64,000 nucleotides of DNA from Shewanella saliphila. Lineage in GTDB: Bacteria; Pseudomonadota; Gammaproteobacteria; Enterobacterales; Shewanellaceae. The notes under the pieces were generated by a model. It had not been told where the DNA came from. It made no database searches and saw nothing but the letters and a program-made list of their open reading frames with translations. The stretch spans positions 62,001 to 126,000 of the forward strand of contig NZ_BMQV01000004.1 of assembly GCF_014648295.1 (NCBI RefSeq), in the 5' to 3' direction. A program made the position numbers and the translations under genes. The number at the start of each line of letters is the position of its first letter. Position 1 is the stretch's first letter. This document shows, in pieces, positions 53,112-63,200 of the stretch.

Positions 53112-54083
53112 ATGAGCCGCAAAAAAAGTACTGCTTCAGCAGAACAACTTGTCGATCTAGCTAAACAACCACAAGAGGTTGCAGCCAATAATGGCGATTT
53201 GGTGCAGCAACTCGATATCGAAGAAAAGGTCCAAGATGATCTTCAAAAAAATCTCGACGCCACTCAACTATATTTAGGTGAAATTGGTTTTTCTCCGCTG
53301 CTAACAGCTGAAGAAGAAGTCTATTTTTCACGTAAATCTCTTAAAGGCTGCGAAAAATCTCGCAACCGCATGATCGAAAGTAATTTGCGTCTCGTTGTTA
53401 AAATTTCCCGAAGATACAACAATCGTGGTTTGGCATTGCTTGATCTTATCGAAGAAGGCAATTTAGGCCTGATCAGAGCGGTAGAAAAATTTGATCCTGA
53501 ACGCGGTTTCCGTTTTTCAACTTATGCGACTTGGTGGATCAGACAAACCATTGAACGTGCGATTATGAATCAAACACGCACAATTAGACTTCCTATTCAC
53601 GTGGTGAAAGAATTAAATGTGTATTTGCGTACAGCAAGACAGCTGGCGCAAAAACTGGACCACGAACCCACAGCAGAAGAAATCGCTGAAAAGCTTGATG
53701 TATCAACCGGTGATGTTAGCCGTATGCTTAAACTGAATGAGAAAATTACTTCAGTTGACTCACCGCTTGGCGGCGAAAACGAAAAAGCGTTATTAGACGT
53801 GATTGCCGATGATGACTCGGTAGGGCCAGATCATCGCGTACAAAACGAAGACTTATCAAACTCTATTGTAGGTTGGTTAAACGAGCTCAACACTAAGCAA
53901 CGTGAAGTATTGGCAAGGCGCTTTGGTTTATTGGGTTATGAGCCATCAACACTTGAAAATGTCGGTGCTGAAATTGGTTTAACCCGTGAGCGTGTTCGTC
54001 AAATTCAGGTAGAAGCGCTTAAACGATTAAAAGATCTACTTGGATCGCAAGGGTTATCAGTGGAAGCATTATTTAGAGACTAG
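53112..54083 (+). CDS. rpoS: RNA polymerase sigma factor RpoS
   Basis: A 323-residue sigma factor. Region 1.2 contains [18 protein letters not shown] (about 55-72), region 2 [37 protein letters not shown] and [20 protein letters not shown], region 3 and region 4.2 ([17 protein letters not shown]). It directs the stationary-phase and general stress response. GGAGAGC precedes the ATG. The stop codon lies in the first unit of a heptanucleotide repeat. Confidence 0.97.
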   Translation: MSRKKSTASAEQLVDLAKQPQEVAANNGDLVQQLDIEEKVQDDLQKNLDATQLYLGEIGFSPLLTAEEEVYFSRKSLKGCEKSRNRMIESNLRLVVKISRRYNNRGLALLDLIEEGNLGLIRAVEKFDPERGFRFSTYATWWIRQTIERAIMNQTRTIRLPIHVVKELNVYLRTARQLAQKLDHEPTAEEIAEKLDVSTGDVSRMLKLNEKITSVDSPLGGENEKALLDVIADDDSVGPDHRVQNEDLSNSIVGWLNELNTKQREVLARRFGLLGYEPSTLENVGAEIGLTRERVRQIQVEALKRLKDLLGSQGLSVEALFRD

Positions 54084-54102
54084 AGACTAGAGACTAGAGA
54101 CT
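54075..54102. repeat. Heptanucleotide microsatellite (AGAGACT x4) at the rpoS stop
   Basis: Four perfect copies of AGAGACT start in the last codons of rpoS and run past its TAG. Because the stop forms inside the first unit, unit-number changes would not alter RpoS. Confidence 0.9.
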
Positions 54103-54154
54103 AGCTAGCAAAAGTGTGCGGCTAAGCTAAGCCGCACTATGATATGAACACTAT

Positions 54155-54180
54155 AAGGACACATTGGCGTGTCCTTTTTT
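54155..54180. terminator. Terminator between convergent rpoS and mutS
   Basis: GGACAC pairs with GTGTCC around ATTGGC and is followed by six T. A second hairpin (GTGCGGCT...AGCCGCAC, 54116-54137) precedes it without a T-run. Confidence 0.85.
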
Positions 54181-54199
54181 ATTGCTTACAATTTTACGC

Positions 54200-56776
54200 T
54201 TAATTGGCTAGTTTTTTTAGCTCATACAATAAGTCCAATGCCTGCTTAGGTGTAAAATCATCAGGGTTTATTTGTGCTAGCTTATCCATGGCAGGCAAAG
54301 GTTCCGGCATCGGCGCAAGTAAATTCATGCTCACCTGACTTGGTGCTTGTTCTGCAGCTGTTATATCGCGATTTTCGAGTTGATGCAGCTTATGCTTGGC
54401 AGCCTTAATGACTTGATTTGGTACACCGGCTAATGCGGCAACTTGTAAACCATAACTCTTACTGGCAGCGCCCTCTTGAACCGCATGCATAAAGGCAATG
54501 GTATCGTCATGCTCAATCGCATCTAAGTGAACATTCACTACCGCGGGTAATATTTCAGGTAATTGGGTGAGCTCAAAATAATGGGTCGCAAATAAGGTCA
54601 AAGCACTGACTTGTTTGGCAAGATATTCTGCAGCAGACCATGCTAGCGATAAACCATCATAGGTTGAGGTTCCTCGGCCAATTTCATCCATTAACACTAA
54701 GCTATTGGCGGTGGCATTATGCAAAATATTGGCGGTTTCGGTCATCTCGACCATAAAGGTTGAGCGACCCGATGCTAGATCGTCAGATGCGCCAATACGA
54801 GTAAATATTCGATCGATTTCGCCAATTTGTGCAGCATCAGCAGGCACAAAACAACCAATGTGCGCCATTAAGGTGATAAGTGCTACTTGACGCATGTAAG
54901 TCGACTTACCGCCCATATTAGGACCGGTCACAATTAACATTTTACGTTGTGGGGTTAGGCTTACAGGGTTGGCAATAAAGGCGGATTGACTGACCTGTTC
55001 AACGACAGGGTGACGACCTGCATCGATATGAATTCCGATATCGTTTGTCATCTGTGGGCATTGATAATTGAGCGTTTCTGCACGCTCAGCAAAATTGCTC
55101 AAAACATCTAACTGCGCGGCAGCGGTTGCAAAACTTTGTAACTCTTGCAATTTAGGTAACAGTAAATCAAATAATTGTTCCCATAACTGTTTTTCTAACG
55201 CGAGCGCTTTACCTTGGCTCGAAAGCACTTTTTCTTCATACTCTTTAAGCTCTGGAGTGATGTAGCGCTCTGTGCCTTTTAATGTTTGGCGACGTTGGTA
55301 GCTTAAAGGCACTTTATCAGCTTGTAAGCGGCTGACTTCAATGTAATAACCATGCACGCGGTTATAGCCCACTTTTAGGGTACTGATACCTGTTTGCAGT
55401 TTTTCGCGGGCTTCTAGTTCAACCAAATAATCACTCGCGCCTTCGCTCAATTTCCGCCACTCATCTAACTCGGCATGGTAACCGCTTTTAATTACACCGC
55501 CATCGCGAATTAACATCGGCGGGTTATCGACAATCGCGCGCTCGAGTAGGTCGTGCTGCTCAGGAAACTCGCCCAACTGCGTCGCTAATGTCATCATTTG
55601 TGGTTGTTGGCATTGAGACAATGTTTGCTGAACAGAGGGCAATAATGCTAACGCTTGCTTTAAGCGTGAAAAATCGCGTGGTCTGGCGCTGCGCAGGGCG
55701 AGACGAGCCATAATTCGTTCAATATCGCCCAAGCTTTTTAGTTGCTCATGCAGAGTATGGTAAAGGTCGTTTTCAATTAACTCATTGACCGCACCGTGGC
55801 GTAATTGAACAGCTTGGCGATCGCGAAGTGGTTCGTGGATCCAGCGCTGCAGCATGCGGCTGCCCATAGGCGTTGCCGTATTATCGAGTACCCAAGCAAG
55901 GGTGTTGTCGCGTCCACCTGATAAATTTTGAGTTAATTCTAAATTACGACGCGTCGCAGCATCTAAAATAATTGATTCAGATTGATTAAAGCGCACAATT
56001 GAATTGATGTGCGGCAAGGCCATTTTTTGGGTGTCTTTAACATATTGCATTAAACAGCCTGCAGCTTGTAATGCTAATCGCGCATCGCTTATGCCAAAGC
56101 CATGTAAATCTTTGGTGCCAAATTGGTTGAGCAATAAATTGACGCAGGTGTCGTAATCAAACTCCCATTCAGGTCGGCGGCGAATACCTTTCATGTGATT
56201 GATTAATAACATGTCGGTAAAATCTTCGCTGTACAGTAACTCAGCTGGGTGGGTGCGTTGCAACTCGGCTTCTAATGCTTCGCGTGTTGGCAGCTCGGCA
56301 ATGACAAAACGTCCAGATGAGATATCCAGTGTGGCATAGCCAAAACCACTTTTACCTTGATAAAGCGCGGCAAGTAGGTTGTCTTGTTTTTCTTGTAATA
56401 GTGCTTCATCGGTTAATGTGCCAGGGGTAACAATGCGCACAACTTGACGCTCAACTGGGCCTTTTGAAGTCGCTGGGTCGCCAATTTGTTCACAAATAGC
56501 CACAGACTGACCGATTTGAACCAATTTAGCTAAATAGCCTTCAACGGCATGGTAAGGAATACCGGCCATTGGGATTGGGTCGCCACCACTTTTACCTCGA
56601 GCGGTTAATGAAATACCCAGCAGTTCAGAGGCTTTTTTGGCATCATCATAAAATAACTCGTAAAAATCTCCCATTCGATAGAACAGCAACATCTCAGCAT
56701 GAGCGGCTTTTAAGCTCAAATATTGTCGCATCATCGGGGTATGTTTTTCTAAATCGCTGGTATCAATTACAGTCAT
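54200..56776 (-). CDS. mutS: DNA mismatch repair protein MutS
   Basis: An 858-residue MutS. The N-terminal mismatch-binding domain has FYELFYDDA with the Phe-x-Glu wedge (about 36-45). Connector, lever and clamp domains follow. The ATPase domain has Walker [10 protein letters not shown] (about 619) and Walker [14 protein letters not shown] (about 695), and a C-terminal dimerisation tail is present. It recognises mismatches and small loops. Convergent with rpoS; divergent from the broken recA with a 285-base gap. Confidence 0.98.
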   Translation of the reverse strand: MTVIDTSDLEKHTPMMRQYLSLKAAHAEMLLFYRMGDFYELFYDDAKKASELLGISLTARGKSGGDPIPMAGIPYHAVEGYLAKLVQIGQSVAICEQIGDPATSKGPVERQVVRIVTPGTLTDEALLQEKQDNLLAALYQGKSGFGYATLDISSGRFVIAELPTREALEAELQRTHPAELLYSEDFTDMLLINHMKGIRRRPEWEFDYDTCVNLLLNQFGTKDLHGFGISDARLALQAAGCLMQYVKDTQKMALPHINSIVRFNQSESIILDAATRRNLELTQNLSGGRDNTLAWVLDNTATPMGSRMLQRWIHEPLRDRQAVQLRHGAVNELIENDLYHTLHEQLKSLGDIERIMARLALRSARPRDFSRLKQALALLPSVQQTLSQCQQPQMMTLATQLGEFPEQHDLLERAIVDNPPMLIRDGGVIKSGYHAELDEWRKLSEGASDYLVELEAREKLQTGISTLKVGYNRVHGYYIEVSRLQADKVPLSYQRRQTLKGTERYITPELKEYEEKVLSSQGKALALEKQLWEQLFDLLLPKLQELQSFATAAAQLDVLSNFAERAETLNYQCPQMTNDIGIHIDAGRHPVVEQVSQSAFIANPVSLTPQRKMLIVTGPNMGGKSTYMRQVALITLMAHIGCFVPADAAQIGEIDRIFTRIGASDDLASGRSTFMVEMTETANILHNATANSLVLMDEIGRGTSTYDGLSLAWSAAEYLAKQVSALTLFATHYFELTQLPEILPAVVNVHLDAIEHDDTIAFMHAVQEGAASKSYGLQVAALAGVPNQVIKAAKHKLHQLENRDITAAEQAPSQVSMNLLAPMPEPLPAMDKLAQINPDDFTPKQALDLLYELKKLAN

Positions 56777-56948
56777 TATGGACTCTTCACTCTATCAATC
56801 TTGGGGCACGAAACTTTATGGCGTTAATCTTAACAATTTTTATCTTCGGGGTATAAATCAATTCATAATAAAAATTGCCGGTTGGGTAAAATGTTGATGT
56901 CAAAAGGCAAATTAACTTGAAATAAAAAAAATTACCATCAGCACTTGA

Positions 56949-56968
56949 TACTGTATGACTATACAGTA
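56949..56968 (+). promoter_or_regulatory. LexA (SOS) box of recA
   Basis: A perfect CTGT-N8-ACAG operator (CTGT at 56951-56954, ACAG at 56963-56966) lies 94 bases upstream of the recA start. It is fully conserved although the gene itself is broken. Confidence 0.92.
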
Positions 56969-57061
56969 TACTGATGAACATATTGAGATGAGTTACAACA
57001 TTTCACCTAAATACAAAACGCATTTTACTAAACGTATTGAATGCCTTAAGAGGGTTTTACA

Positions 57062-57936
<875 letters not shown>

Positions 57937-57970
57937 TCTAGGCTTGCCTAGTATATAAACCCATCAGCTG

Positions 57971-58010
57971 AAAAGTCGTGGTTGCGTTTGTTACGCGCCG
58001 CGACTTTTTT
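57971..58010 (+). terminator. Terminator of the recA locus
   Basis: AAAAGTCG...CGACTTTTTT forms the base of a long imperfect stem with inner GG/CC and GCG/CGC pairs. It follows the recA stop by 34 bases. Confidence 0.8.
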
Positions 58011-58021
58011 GTTTTGGAACC

Positions 58022-58417
58022 AGGCAAAAGTTACATCATTTTGATGAGCAAGAAATAGAGCAAGCCCAGATCTGGCAAAGCACACTGCTATTTAAACGAC
58101 TAACATTATGCCGTTAGTTTGACTAATAATCACATCAATAAAGGCCATGGAAGTGCGCGAACCTAGCAAGCTTTGGCTCAAAGAGGTTTGGTTAAAAAAG
58201 GTTTGGCTAAAGAGACAATGAAACCGCCATTAATAACGCGATTGTGATTGGTTTGAGCCGTGTATATCAAAAGCCACAAAAAATACGGCCTATTAACTGT
58301 AGATAATAACAAAGAAAAATCCCTTGGTATTCGTCTTCTCATTGGGCAAAGTGTTAGTTTGAACATCTTGCTTATGTCTTTAGCTATGATCCCTACACGT
58401 TAGATATAAAGCGCTAA
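58022..58417 (+). pseudogene. recX: recX remnant, frameshifted and with premature stops
   Basis: No ORF survives, but RecX blocks appear in order in different frames. From 58022: RQKLHHFDEQEIEQA, the N-terminal helix pair. From 58134: INKGHGSAR then a TAG at 58164, followed by QALAQRGL...KGLAKET, containing a 15-base duplication. From about 58240: CDWFE...KATK...YG, the conserved DWF/KKYG motif. From 58358: FEHLAYVFSYDPYTLD to a TAA at 58415, the C-terminal helix. The N-terminal 20-30 codons are missing. RecX modulates RecA filaments, so its decay next to broken recA is coherent. Confidence 0.88.
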
Positions 58418-58656
58418 CGCCTTAAGATGACTCAAGTCATCTCTAATAAGCCTCCTTAATAACATTGTTGATGCTAATAATCGCGCTATTGCGGCATTTA
58501 TGCGATAAAACTATTGAGCAATTATCGTTTTTTGCTCAGATGATAATCGGTTTACTCGTCTCGCTTATTCCCTTAAATTCAGTATATAATGCCTTCATTT
58601 ACTGGCTTGCGTGTCAAGCTGGGTATTTTTGTATTCTTCTATTTCAGGGCCATTTC
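58418..58656. other. alaS upstream region
   Basis: No gene. It contains an inverted repeat AGATGACT/AGTCATCT (58425-58442) and a TATAAT-like box shortly before alaS (in TATATAATGCC near 58583). A long open frame runs through into alaS but lacks AlaS conservation. Confidence 0.5.
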
Positions 58657-61281
58657 ATGTTTCAGACTACAGCAGAGTTAAGAAGTGCTTTTTTAAAGTA
58701 TTTTGAAGATAACGGACATCAGGTTGTTGATAGCAGCTCACTCGTTCCCACTAACGACCCAACACTGTTATTTACCAATGCGGGTATGAACCAGTTTAAA
58801 GATGTGTTCCTAGGCATGGACAAGCGTAATTACACACGCGCAACCACATCTCAGCGCTGTGTGCGCGCAGGTGGTAAGCACAATGATTTAGATAACGTGG
58901 GTTATACCGCACGTCACCACACTTTTTTTGAAATGCTAGGTAACTTCAGTTTTGGTGATTACTTTAAAGAAGACGCCATTCGTTTTGCATGGACCTTTTT
59001 AACTGAAACCCTAAAACTGCCAAAAGAGCGTCTATGCGTCACTATCTATGAAACAGACGATGAAGCGTATGATATCTGGACTCAAAAAATTGGTATTGCT
59101 CCTGAAAACATGATCCGTATTGGTGACAATAAAGGTGCAGCTTACGCATCAGATAACTTCTGGCAGATGGGTGATACCGGTCCTTGTGGTCCATGCAGTG
59201 AAATTTTCTATGATCATGGCGATCACATCTGGGGAGGCCGTCCTGGTACTCCTGAAGAAGATGGCGATCGTTTTATTGAAATTTGGAACATCGTATTTAT
59301 GCAATATAACCGTCAAGCCGACGGTGAAATGCTGCCTTTACCTAAGCCTTCTGTGGATACCGGTATGGGGATTGAGCGTATTGCTGCCATTATGCAAGGT
59401 GTACATTCAAACTACGAGATCGATATCTTTAAGCAATTAATTGCTAAAGCTGCAGAGATTATTGGCGTATCTGATTTAGAAAATAAATCACTACGCGTTA
59501 TTGCTGACCATATCCGTTCATGTGCATTTTTGGTTGCTGACGGTGTTATGCCATCAAACGAAGGTCGCGGATATGTACTACGTCGTATTATTCGCCGCGC
59601 AGTACGTCATGGTAATAAGTTAGGTGCTAACGATGCATTTTTCTACAAGTTAGTGCCGACGCTCATTAGCGTGATGGGCGATGCAGCTAACGGCTTAAAA
59701 GCCATGCAAGCTATCGTTGAAAAAGCATTAAAAGCCGAAGAAGAGCAATTTGCCCGCACCCTTGAGCGTGGCTTGGTTATTCTAGATGGCGCGTTAAACG
59801 GTCTTAAAGGCGACACCTTAGACGGTGAAACCGTCTTTAAATTGTATGACACTTATGGTTTCCCTGTTGACTTGACCGCTGATGTTTGTCGCGAACGTGA
59901 CATTAATGTTGATGAAGCCGGCTTTGAAGCCGCAATGGCCGAACAAAGAAGCCGTGCACAAGCGGCGGGTAACTTTGGTGCAGATTACAACAGCAATTTA
60001 ATCATTGATGCTGAAACCCAATTTTGTGGATATAGCGAGTTAACAGGTGAGTCGACTGTGACAGGGTTATATGTTGATGGCAAAGCGGTAGAAAGCGTCG
60101 CCGCGGGTCAAAAAGCCATTGTTGTGTTAGCCAATACCCCATTTTATGCTGAGTCAGGCGGGCAGGTTGGTGACAAAGGTGTGTTAAGCACACAAGGTAT
60201 TGAATTTACCGTTAACGACACTCAAAAATTTGGTCAAGCTACCGGTCATCAAGGTGAATTAGCTCAAGGACAATTAGTTGTCGGCCAAAGCTTATCTGCG
60301 CAAGTGGATAAAAAATTACGTCACCGCACTCAATTAAACCATTCTGTGACTCACTTATTGCACGCTGCACTGCGTCAGGTATTAGGCTCTCACGTGACGC
60401 AAAAGGGCTCATTAGTGAATCCAGAGCGTTTACGATTTGACTTTTCACACTTTGAAGCCGTTAAGCCATCTGAGTTGAAAACGATTGAAGATCTTGTAAA
60501 TACTCAAATTCGTCGTAACCATCAGTTAAAAACGGCTGAAATGGCCATTGATGAAGCCAAAGAAAAGGGCGCGATGGCGCTATTTGGTGAAAAGTACGAT
60601 GACCAAGTCCGCGTAGTCACAATGGGCGACTTCTCTATCGAGCTGTGTGGTGGTACTCATGTTGGCCGCACAGGTGATATTGGATTATTTAAAATCACAT
60701 CAGAAGGCGGTATTGCTGCCGGCGTTCGCCGTATTGAAGCTGTTACCGGTGCTGCGGCAATGAGTTATGTTGCCGAGCAACAAGCTATGCTAGATGAAGC
60801 TGCGCAGTTACTAAAATCTGACAACGCATCAGTGGTGGCTAAGTTAAAAGCCCAGCTTGATAAAGTGAAACAGCTTGAGAAAGACTTATCGCAACTTAAA
60901 GATAAGTTAGCCGCTGCAGCAAGTGCAGATATGGCCGGTGATGCTATTGATGTGAATGGCGTGAAAGTGCTGGTTAAAATGATGGAAGGTGTAGACCCTG
61001 GTTCATTACGCGGTTTACAAGATGAGTTAAAGCAAAAGCTTAAATCAGCCATTATTGTGCTTGGCACCGCGAGAGACGGCAAAGTAAACCTGATTGCGGG
61101 TGTGAGCAATGACTTAACTAAGCAAGTTAAAGCGGGTGAGTTAGTTGCAATGGTTGCTCAGCAGGTGGGTGGTAAAGGTGGTGGACGTCCTGATATGGCG
61201 CAAGCTGGCGGTACTCAACCTGAAAATCTAGCCGCTGCATTAGCATCTGTTGAACCATGGATTTCTGAGCGCTTGAGCTAA
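58657..61281 (+). CDS. alaS: Alanine-tRNA ligase
   Basis: An 874-residue AlaRS from the ATG at 58657 ([21 protein letters not shown]), close to the E. coli length of 876. The class II catalytic core (about 1-250) has [16 protein letters not shown] and the motif 3 region [14 protein letters not shown] tRNA-binding domain, the editing domain with [12 protein letters not shown] (about 560) and CGGTHV (about 665), and a C-terminal coiled coil/C-Ala (about 700-874) follow. An upstream in-frame extension of 64 codons is hydrophobic and unrelated, so it is rejected. Confidence 0.97.
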   Translation: MFQTTAELRSAFLKYFEDNGHQVVDSSSLVPTNDPTLLFTNAGMNQFKDVFLGMDKRNYTRATTSQRCVRAGGKHNDLDNVGYTARHHTFFEMLGNFSFGDYFKEDAIRFAWTFLTETLKLPKERLCVTIYETDDEAYDIWTQKIGIAPENMIRIGDNKGAAYASDNFWQMGDTGPCGPCSEIFYDHGDHIWGGRPGTPEEDGDRFIEIWNIVFMQYNRQADGEMLPLPKPSVDTGMGIERIAAIMQGVHSNYEIDIFKQLIAKAAEIIGVSDLENKSLRVIADHIRSCAFLVADGVMPSNEGRGYVLRRIIRRAVRHGNKLGANDAFFYKLVPTLISVMGDAANGLKAMQAIVEKALKAEEEQFARTLERGLVILDGALNGLKGDTLDGETVFKLYDTYGFPVDLTADVCRERDINVDEAGFEAAMAEQRSRAQAAGNFGADYNSNLIIDAETQFCGYSELTGESTVTGLYVDGKAVESVAAGQKAIVVLANTPFYAESGGQVGDKGVLSTQGIEFTVNDTQKFGQATGHQGELAQGQLVVGQSLSAQVDKKLRHRTQLNHSVTHLLHAALRQVLGSHVTQKGSLVNPERLRFDFSHFEAVKPSELKTIEDLVNTQIRRNHQLKTAEMAIDEAKEKGAMALFGEKYDDQVRVVTMGDFSIELCGGTHVGRTGDIGLFKITSEGGIAAGVRRIEAVTGAAAMSYVAEQQAMLDEAAQLLKSDNASVVAKLKAQLDKVKQLEKDLSQLKDKLAAAASADMAGDAIDVNGVKVLVKMMEGVDPGSLRGLQDELKQKLKSAIIVLGTARDGKVNLIAGVSNDLTKQVKAGELVAMVAQQVGGKGGGRPDMAQAGGTQPENLAAALASVEPWISERLS

Positions 61282-61706
61282 TTTATTCATGATTTCATGA
61301 TTTAGTCGACACTTAAGTTATAAAGTCTATGATATTCAACTTTATAACTTGAGTGCGAACAGTAGATTTGGCATAGTGAAGTGACTCGCTAGCGGTAGAA
61401 GAGTTTGTTGAGCTTTGCACTAGTGTTAATTTAGCGTCTTTAGACTCCAGTGTTATATCGGATGTTTTGCGTTTGATTTTACTGTTTAGATTGATTTAAC
61501 GACGTGATGATAAATGCGGCCTATTTAAAGTCGTCATGTATGAATAAATGGTTTATCGCCAAGATTTTAAGTTTTCCGAATAGATAATGCCTTATAAACC
61601 GACGTATTTTGAAATAGATACTATGATTTTATTAAGAGCAGACATTATAATGAACGCATATTACGGACAAAGCGTGTTATGCAGATTGAACTAAAGGAGC
61701 AACCGA
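61282..61706. other. alaS-csrA intergenic region with long inverted repeat
   Basis: No gene is visible in 425 bases. It holds the inverted repeat at 61310-61355 and the csrA promoter region. Some related genomes have an aspartokinase gene at this position, but I find no trace of the FGGTSVG motif or other aspartokinase sequence. Confidence 0.6.
61310..61355. repeat. 17-bp inverted repeat (16 of 17 matching) downstream of alaS
   Basis: CACTTAAGTTATAAAGT (61310-61326) and ACTTTATAACTTGAGTG (61339-61355) are inverted with a single mismatch, around a 12-base loop. AT-rich and without a T-run. Confidence 0.85.
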
Positions 61707-61904
61707 ATGCTAATTTTGACTCGTCGTGTAGGCGAAACATTAATGATTGGTGATGAAGTCACCGTTACGGTTTTAGGTGTTAAAGGTAACCAGGTACGTA
61801 TTGGTGTTAATGCACCAAAAGAAGTGTCTGTTCACCGTGAAGAGATCTACCAACGTATTCAGTCTGAGAAGTCAGGTTCACCTTCTGAAGGTGGAAACTA
61901 CTAA
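61707..61904 (+). CDS. csrA: CsrA, carbon storage regulator (RNA-binding)
   Basis: A 65-residue CsrA, starting [15 protein letters not shown]; the RNA-contacting residues (Arg6-Arg7 region and [10 protein letters not shown], about 42-51) are present. It binds GGA motifs in mRNA leaders and controls carbon flow, motility and biofilm. AAAGGAGC precedes the ATG. Its activity is set by BarA/UvrY-induced small RNAs; barA is at 36719-39553, but no csrB-like RNA is visible here. The C-terminal tail ([13 protein letters not shown]) is typical of Shewanella/Vibrio. Confidence 0.98.
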   Translation: MLILTRRVGETLMIGDEVTVTVLGVKGNQVRIGVNAPKEVSVHREEIYQRIQSEKSGSPSEGGNY

Positions 61905-61933
61905 TTTCGGCCTATTTGTCCGATATAAACTAA

Positions 61934-61955
61934 GTCAGCATTTGCTGGCTTTTTT
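61934..61955 (+). terminator. Terminator of csrA
   Basis: GTCAGC pairs with GCTGGC (one T-G pair) around a short ATTT-type loop, followed by six T. Confidence 0.8.
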
Positions 61956-62111
61956 GTTTTTTGGGCAAATAAGCCGTTTTAAAAAATCTTTCAAAATCAT
62001 TTTTTAAAATAATATTCGCAAAAAAGAATACAGTTTTCATGAGTATTTGAAGCTATTATCTCCAATGTGATTAAAAACAGTCCAAATGAAGTTAGGTTTC
62101 CTAAAAAGGGT

Positions 62112-62139
62112 TTGACTTATTTTCGTCAAACAGTAATAT
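62112..62139 (+). promoter_or_regulatory. Promoter of the Ser/Arg tRNA cluster
   Basis: -35 TTGACT (62112-62117), a 16-base spacer and -10 TAATAT (62134-62139), followed by a GC-rich discriminator GTGCGCC. Such discriminators make stable-RNA promoters sensitive to ppGpp. Confidence 0.75.
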
Positions 62140-62154
62140 GTGCGCCAAGAAAAC

Positions 62155-62246
62155 GGAGAGGTGGCCGAGTGGCCGAAGGCGCTCCCCTGCTAAGGGAGTA
62201 TGGGCTTTAAATCCCATCGAGGGTTCGAATCCCTCCTTCTCCGCCA
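62155..62246 (+). tRNA. tRNA-Ser (anticodon GCT)
   Basis: 92 bases including encoded CCA, with acceptor GGAGAGG, the long variable arm of serine tRNAs and anticodon loop CCTGCTAAG. Confidence 0.97.
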
Positions 62247-62269
62247 TTTCTTACAATAGTTAAATCGAT

Positions 62270-62346
62270 GCGGATGTAGCTCAGCTGGATAGAGTACCTG
62301 GCTACGAACCAGGCGGTCGGAGGTTCGAATCCTCCCATCCGCACCA
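62270..62346 (+). tRNA. tRNA-Arg (anticodon ACG)
   Basis: 77 bases including CCA; anticodon ACG in GGCTACGAACC. The acceptor stem (GCGGATG/CATCCGC) differs from the other three copies by compensated changes. Confidence 0.97.
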
Positions 62347-62373
62347 TTTACTGTTGATGTGATAAATATGAAT

Positions 62374-62450
62374 GCGCGTGTAGCTCAGCTGGATAGAGTA
62401 CCTGGCTACGAACCAGGCGGTCGGAGGTTCGAATCCTCCCACGCGCACCA
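62374..62450 (+). tRNA. tRNA-Arg (anticodon ACG)
   Basis: 77 bases including CCA, acceptor GCGCGTG/CACGCGC, anticodon ACG. Confidence 0.97.
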
Positions 62451-62477
62451 TTCATATTGCACCAAAACCCAAATTTC

Positions 62478-62554
62478 GCGCGTGTAGCTCAGCTGGATAG
62501 AGTACCTGGCTACGAACCAGGCGGTCGGAGGTTCGAATCCTCCCACGCGCACCA
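62478..62554 (+). tRNA. tRNA-Arg (anticodon ACG)
   Basis: Identical to the copy at 62374-62450; encoded CCA. Confidence 0.97.
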
Positions 62555-62561
62555 TTTTTGC

Positions 62562-62653
62562 GGAGAGGTGGCCGAGTGGCCGAAGGCGCTCCCCTGCTAA
62601 GGGAGTATGGGCTTTAAATCCCATCGAGGGTTCGAATCCCTCCTTCTCCGCCA
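62562..62653 (+). tRNA. tRNA-Ser (anticodon GCT)
   Basis: Identical to the copy at 62155-62246, only seven bases after the preceding tRNA-Arg. This suggests duplication of a Ser-Arg unit. Confidence 0.97.
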
Positions 62654-62720
62654 TTCATTATTTTATTTGTTAGCTATAATGGTTAACATAAAGTATTGAA
62701 TGGCATGTTGTACCGATTTT

Positions 62721-62797
62721 GCGCGTGTAGCTCAGCTGGATAGAGTACCTGGCTACGAACCAGGCGGTCGGAGGTTCGAATCCTCCCACGCGCACCA
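62721..62797 (+). tRNA. tRNA-Arg (anticodon ACG)
   Basis: Identical to the copies at 62374 and 62478; last of the six tRNA genes. Confidence 0.97.
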
Positions 62798-62803
62798 TAA
62801 TAG

Positions 62804-62836
62804 AAACGCCCTGTATAATTACAGGGCGTTTTTTTA
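62804..62836 (+). terminator. Terminator of the tRNA cluster
   Basis: AACGCCCTGTA pairs with TACAGGGCGTT around TAAT, followed by a T-run. Confidence 0.93.
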
Positions 62837-62864
62837 TGGACAAAACGTAGAACCTCCTGCATTA

Positions 62865-63200
62865 ATTAATCTACAGCTGTTAACCCACTGTTGTAGCCTC
62901 ACAGCCTTTGATTTACTTCTATTAAGTCACCAAAGTTAATCCACAGACGTTAATTCACAGACGTTAATTCACAGACGTTAATTCACAGACTTTAATTCAC
63001 AGACTTTAACCCACTGTCGTAGCTTCACAGCCTTTGATTTACTTCCATTAAGTCACTAACGTTAATCCACAGACGTTAACTCACTGTCGTAGCTTCACAG
63101 CCTTTGATTTACTTCCATTAAGTCACCAACGTTAATCCACAGACGTTAACTCACAGACTTTAATCCACTGTCGTTGATTCACTGCCGTTAACTCAGAACC
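62865..63200. repeat. Array of 24 contiguous degenerate 14-bp repeats with a 70-bp higher-order unit
   Basis: From 62865 the sequence divides without gaps into 24 units of exactly 14 bases, with a consensus near GTTAATTCACAGAC. Units 7-9 (62949-62990) are identical. A five-unit (70-bp) block occurs three times: 62879-62948, 63005-63074 and 63075-63144. It begins with a GTTAAC(C/T)CACTGT-like unit, then GTAGCTTCACAGCC, TTTGATTTACTTCC, ATTAAGTCACCAAC and GTTAATCCACAGAC. There are no spacers, so it is not a CRISPR array, and no ORF runs through it. Units 6-10, 15 and 20 contain nine-mers one base from a DnaA box. Confidence 0.95.

Noticed and set aside
58178..58366. Minus-strand 62-residue ORF over the recX remnant
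   Set aside because: It is antisense to recognisable RecX blocks and has no conservation or ribosome site.
58465..58656. 64-codon N-terminal extension of alaS
   Set aside because: The extension is hydrophobic and unlike AlaRS; the ATG at 58657 gives the conserved MFQTTAELR start and the usual length.
62406..62654. Minus-strand ORF with the GGFEPPT pattern over the tRNA genes
   Set aside because: Antisense translation of tRNA genes commonly gives this pattern; it is a known annotation artefact.
62700..62939. Plus-strand ORF across the last tRNA-Arg
   Set aside because: The VAQLDRVPGYEPGGRRFESSHAH pattern is the typical translation of a tRNA gene, not a protein.
62865..63200. CRISPR array
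   Set aside because: The 14-bp units are contiguous with no unique spacers, and there are no cas genes.
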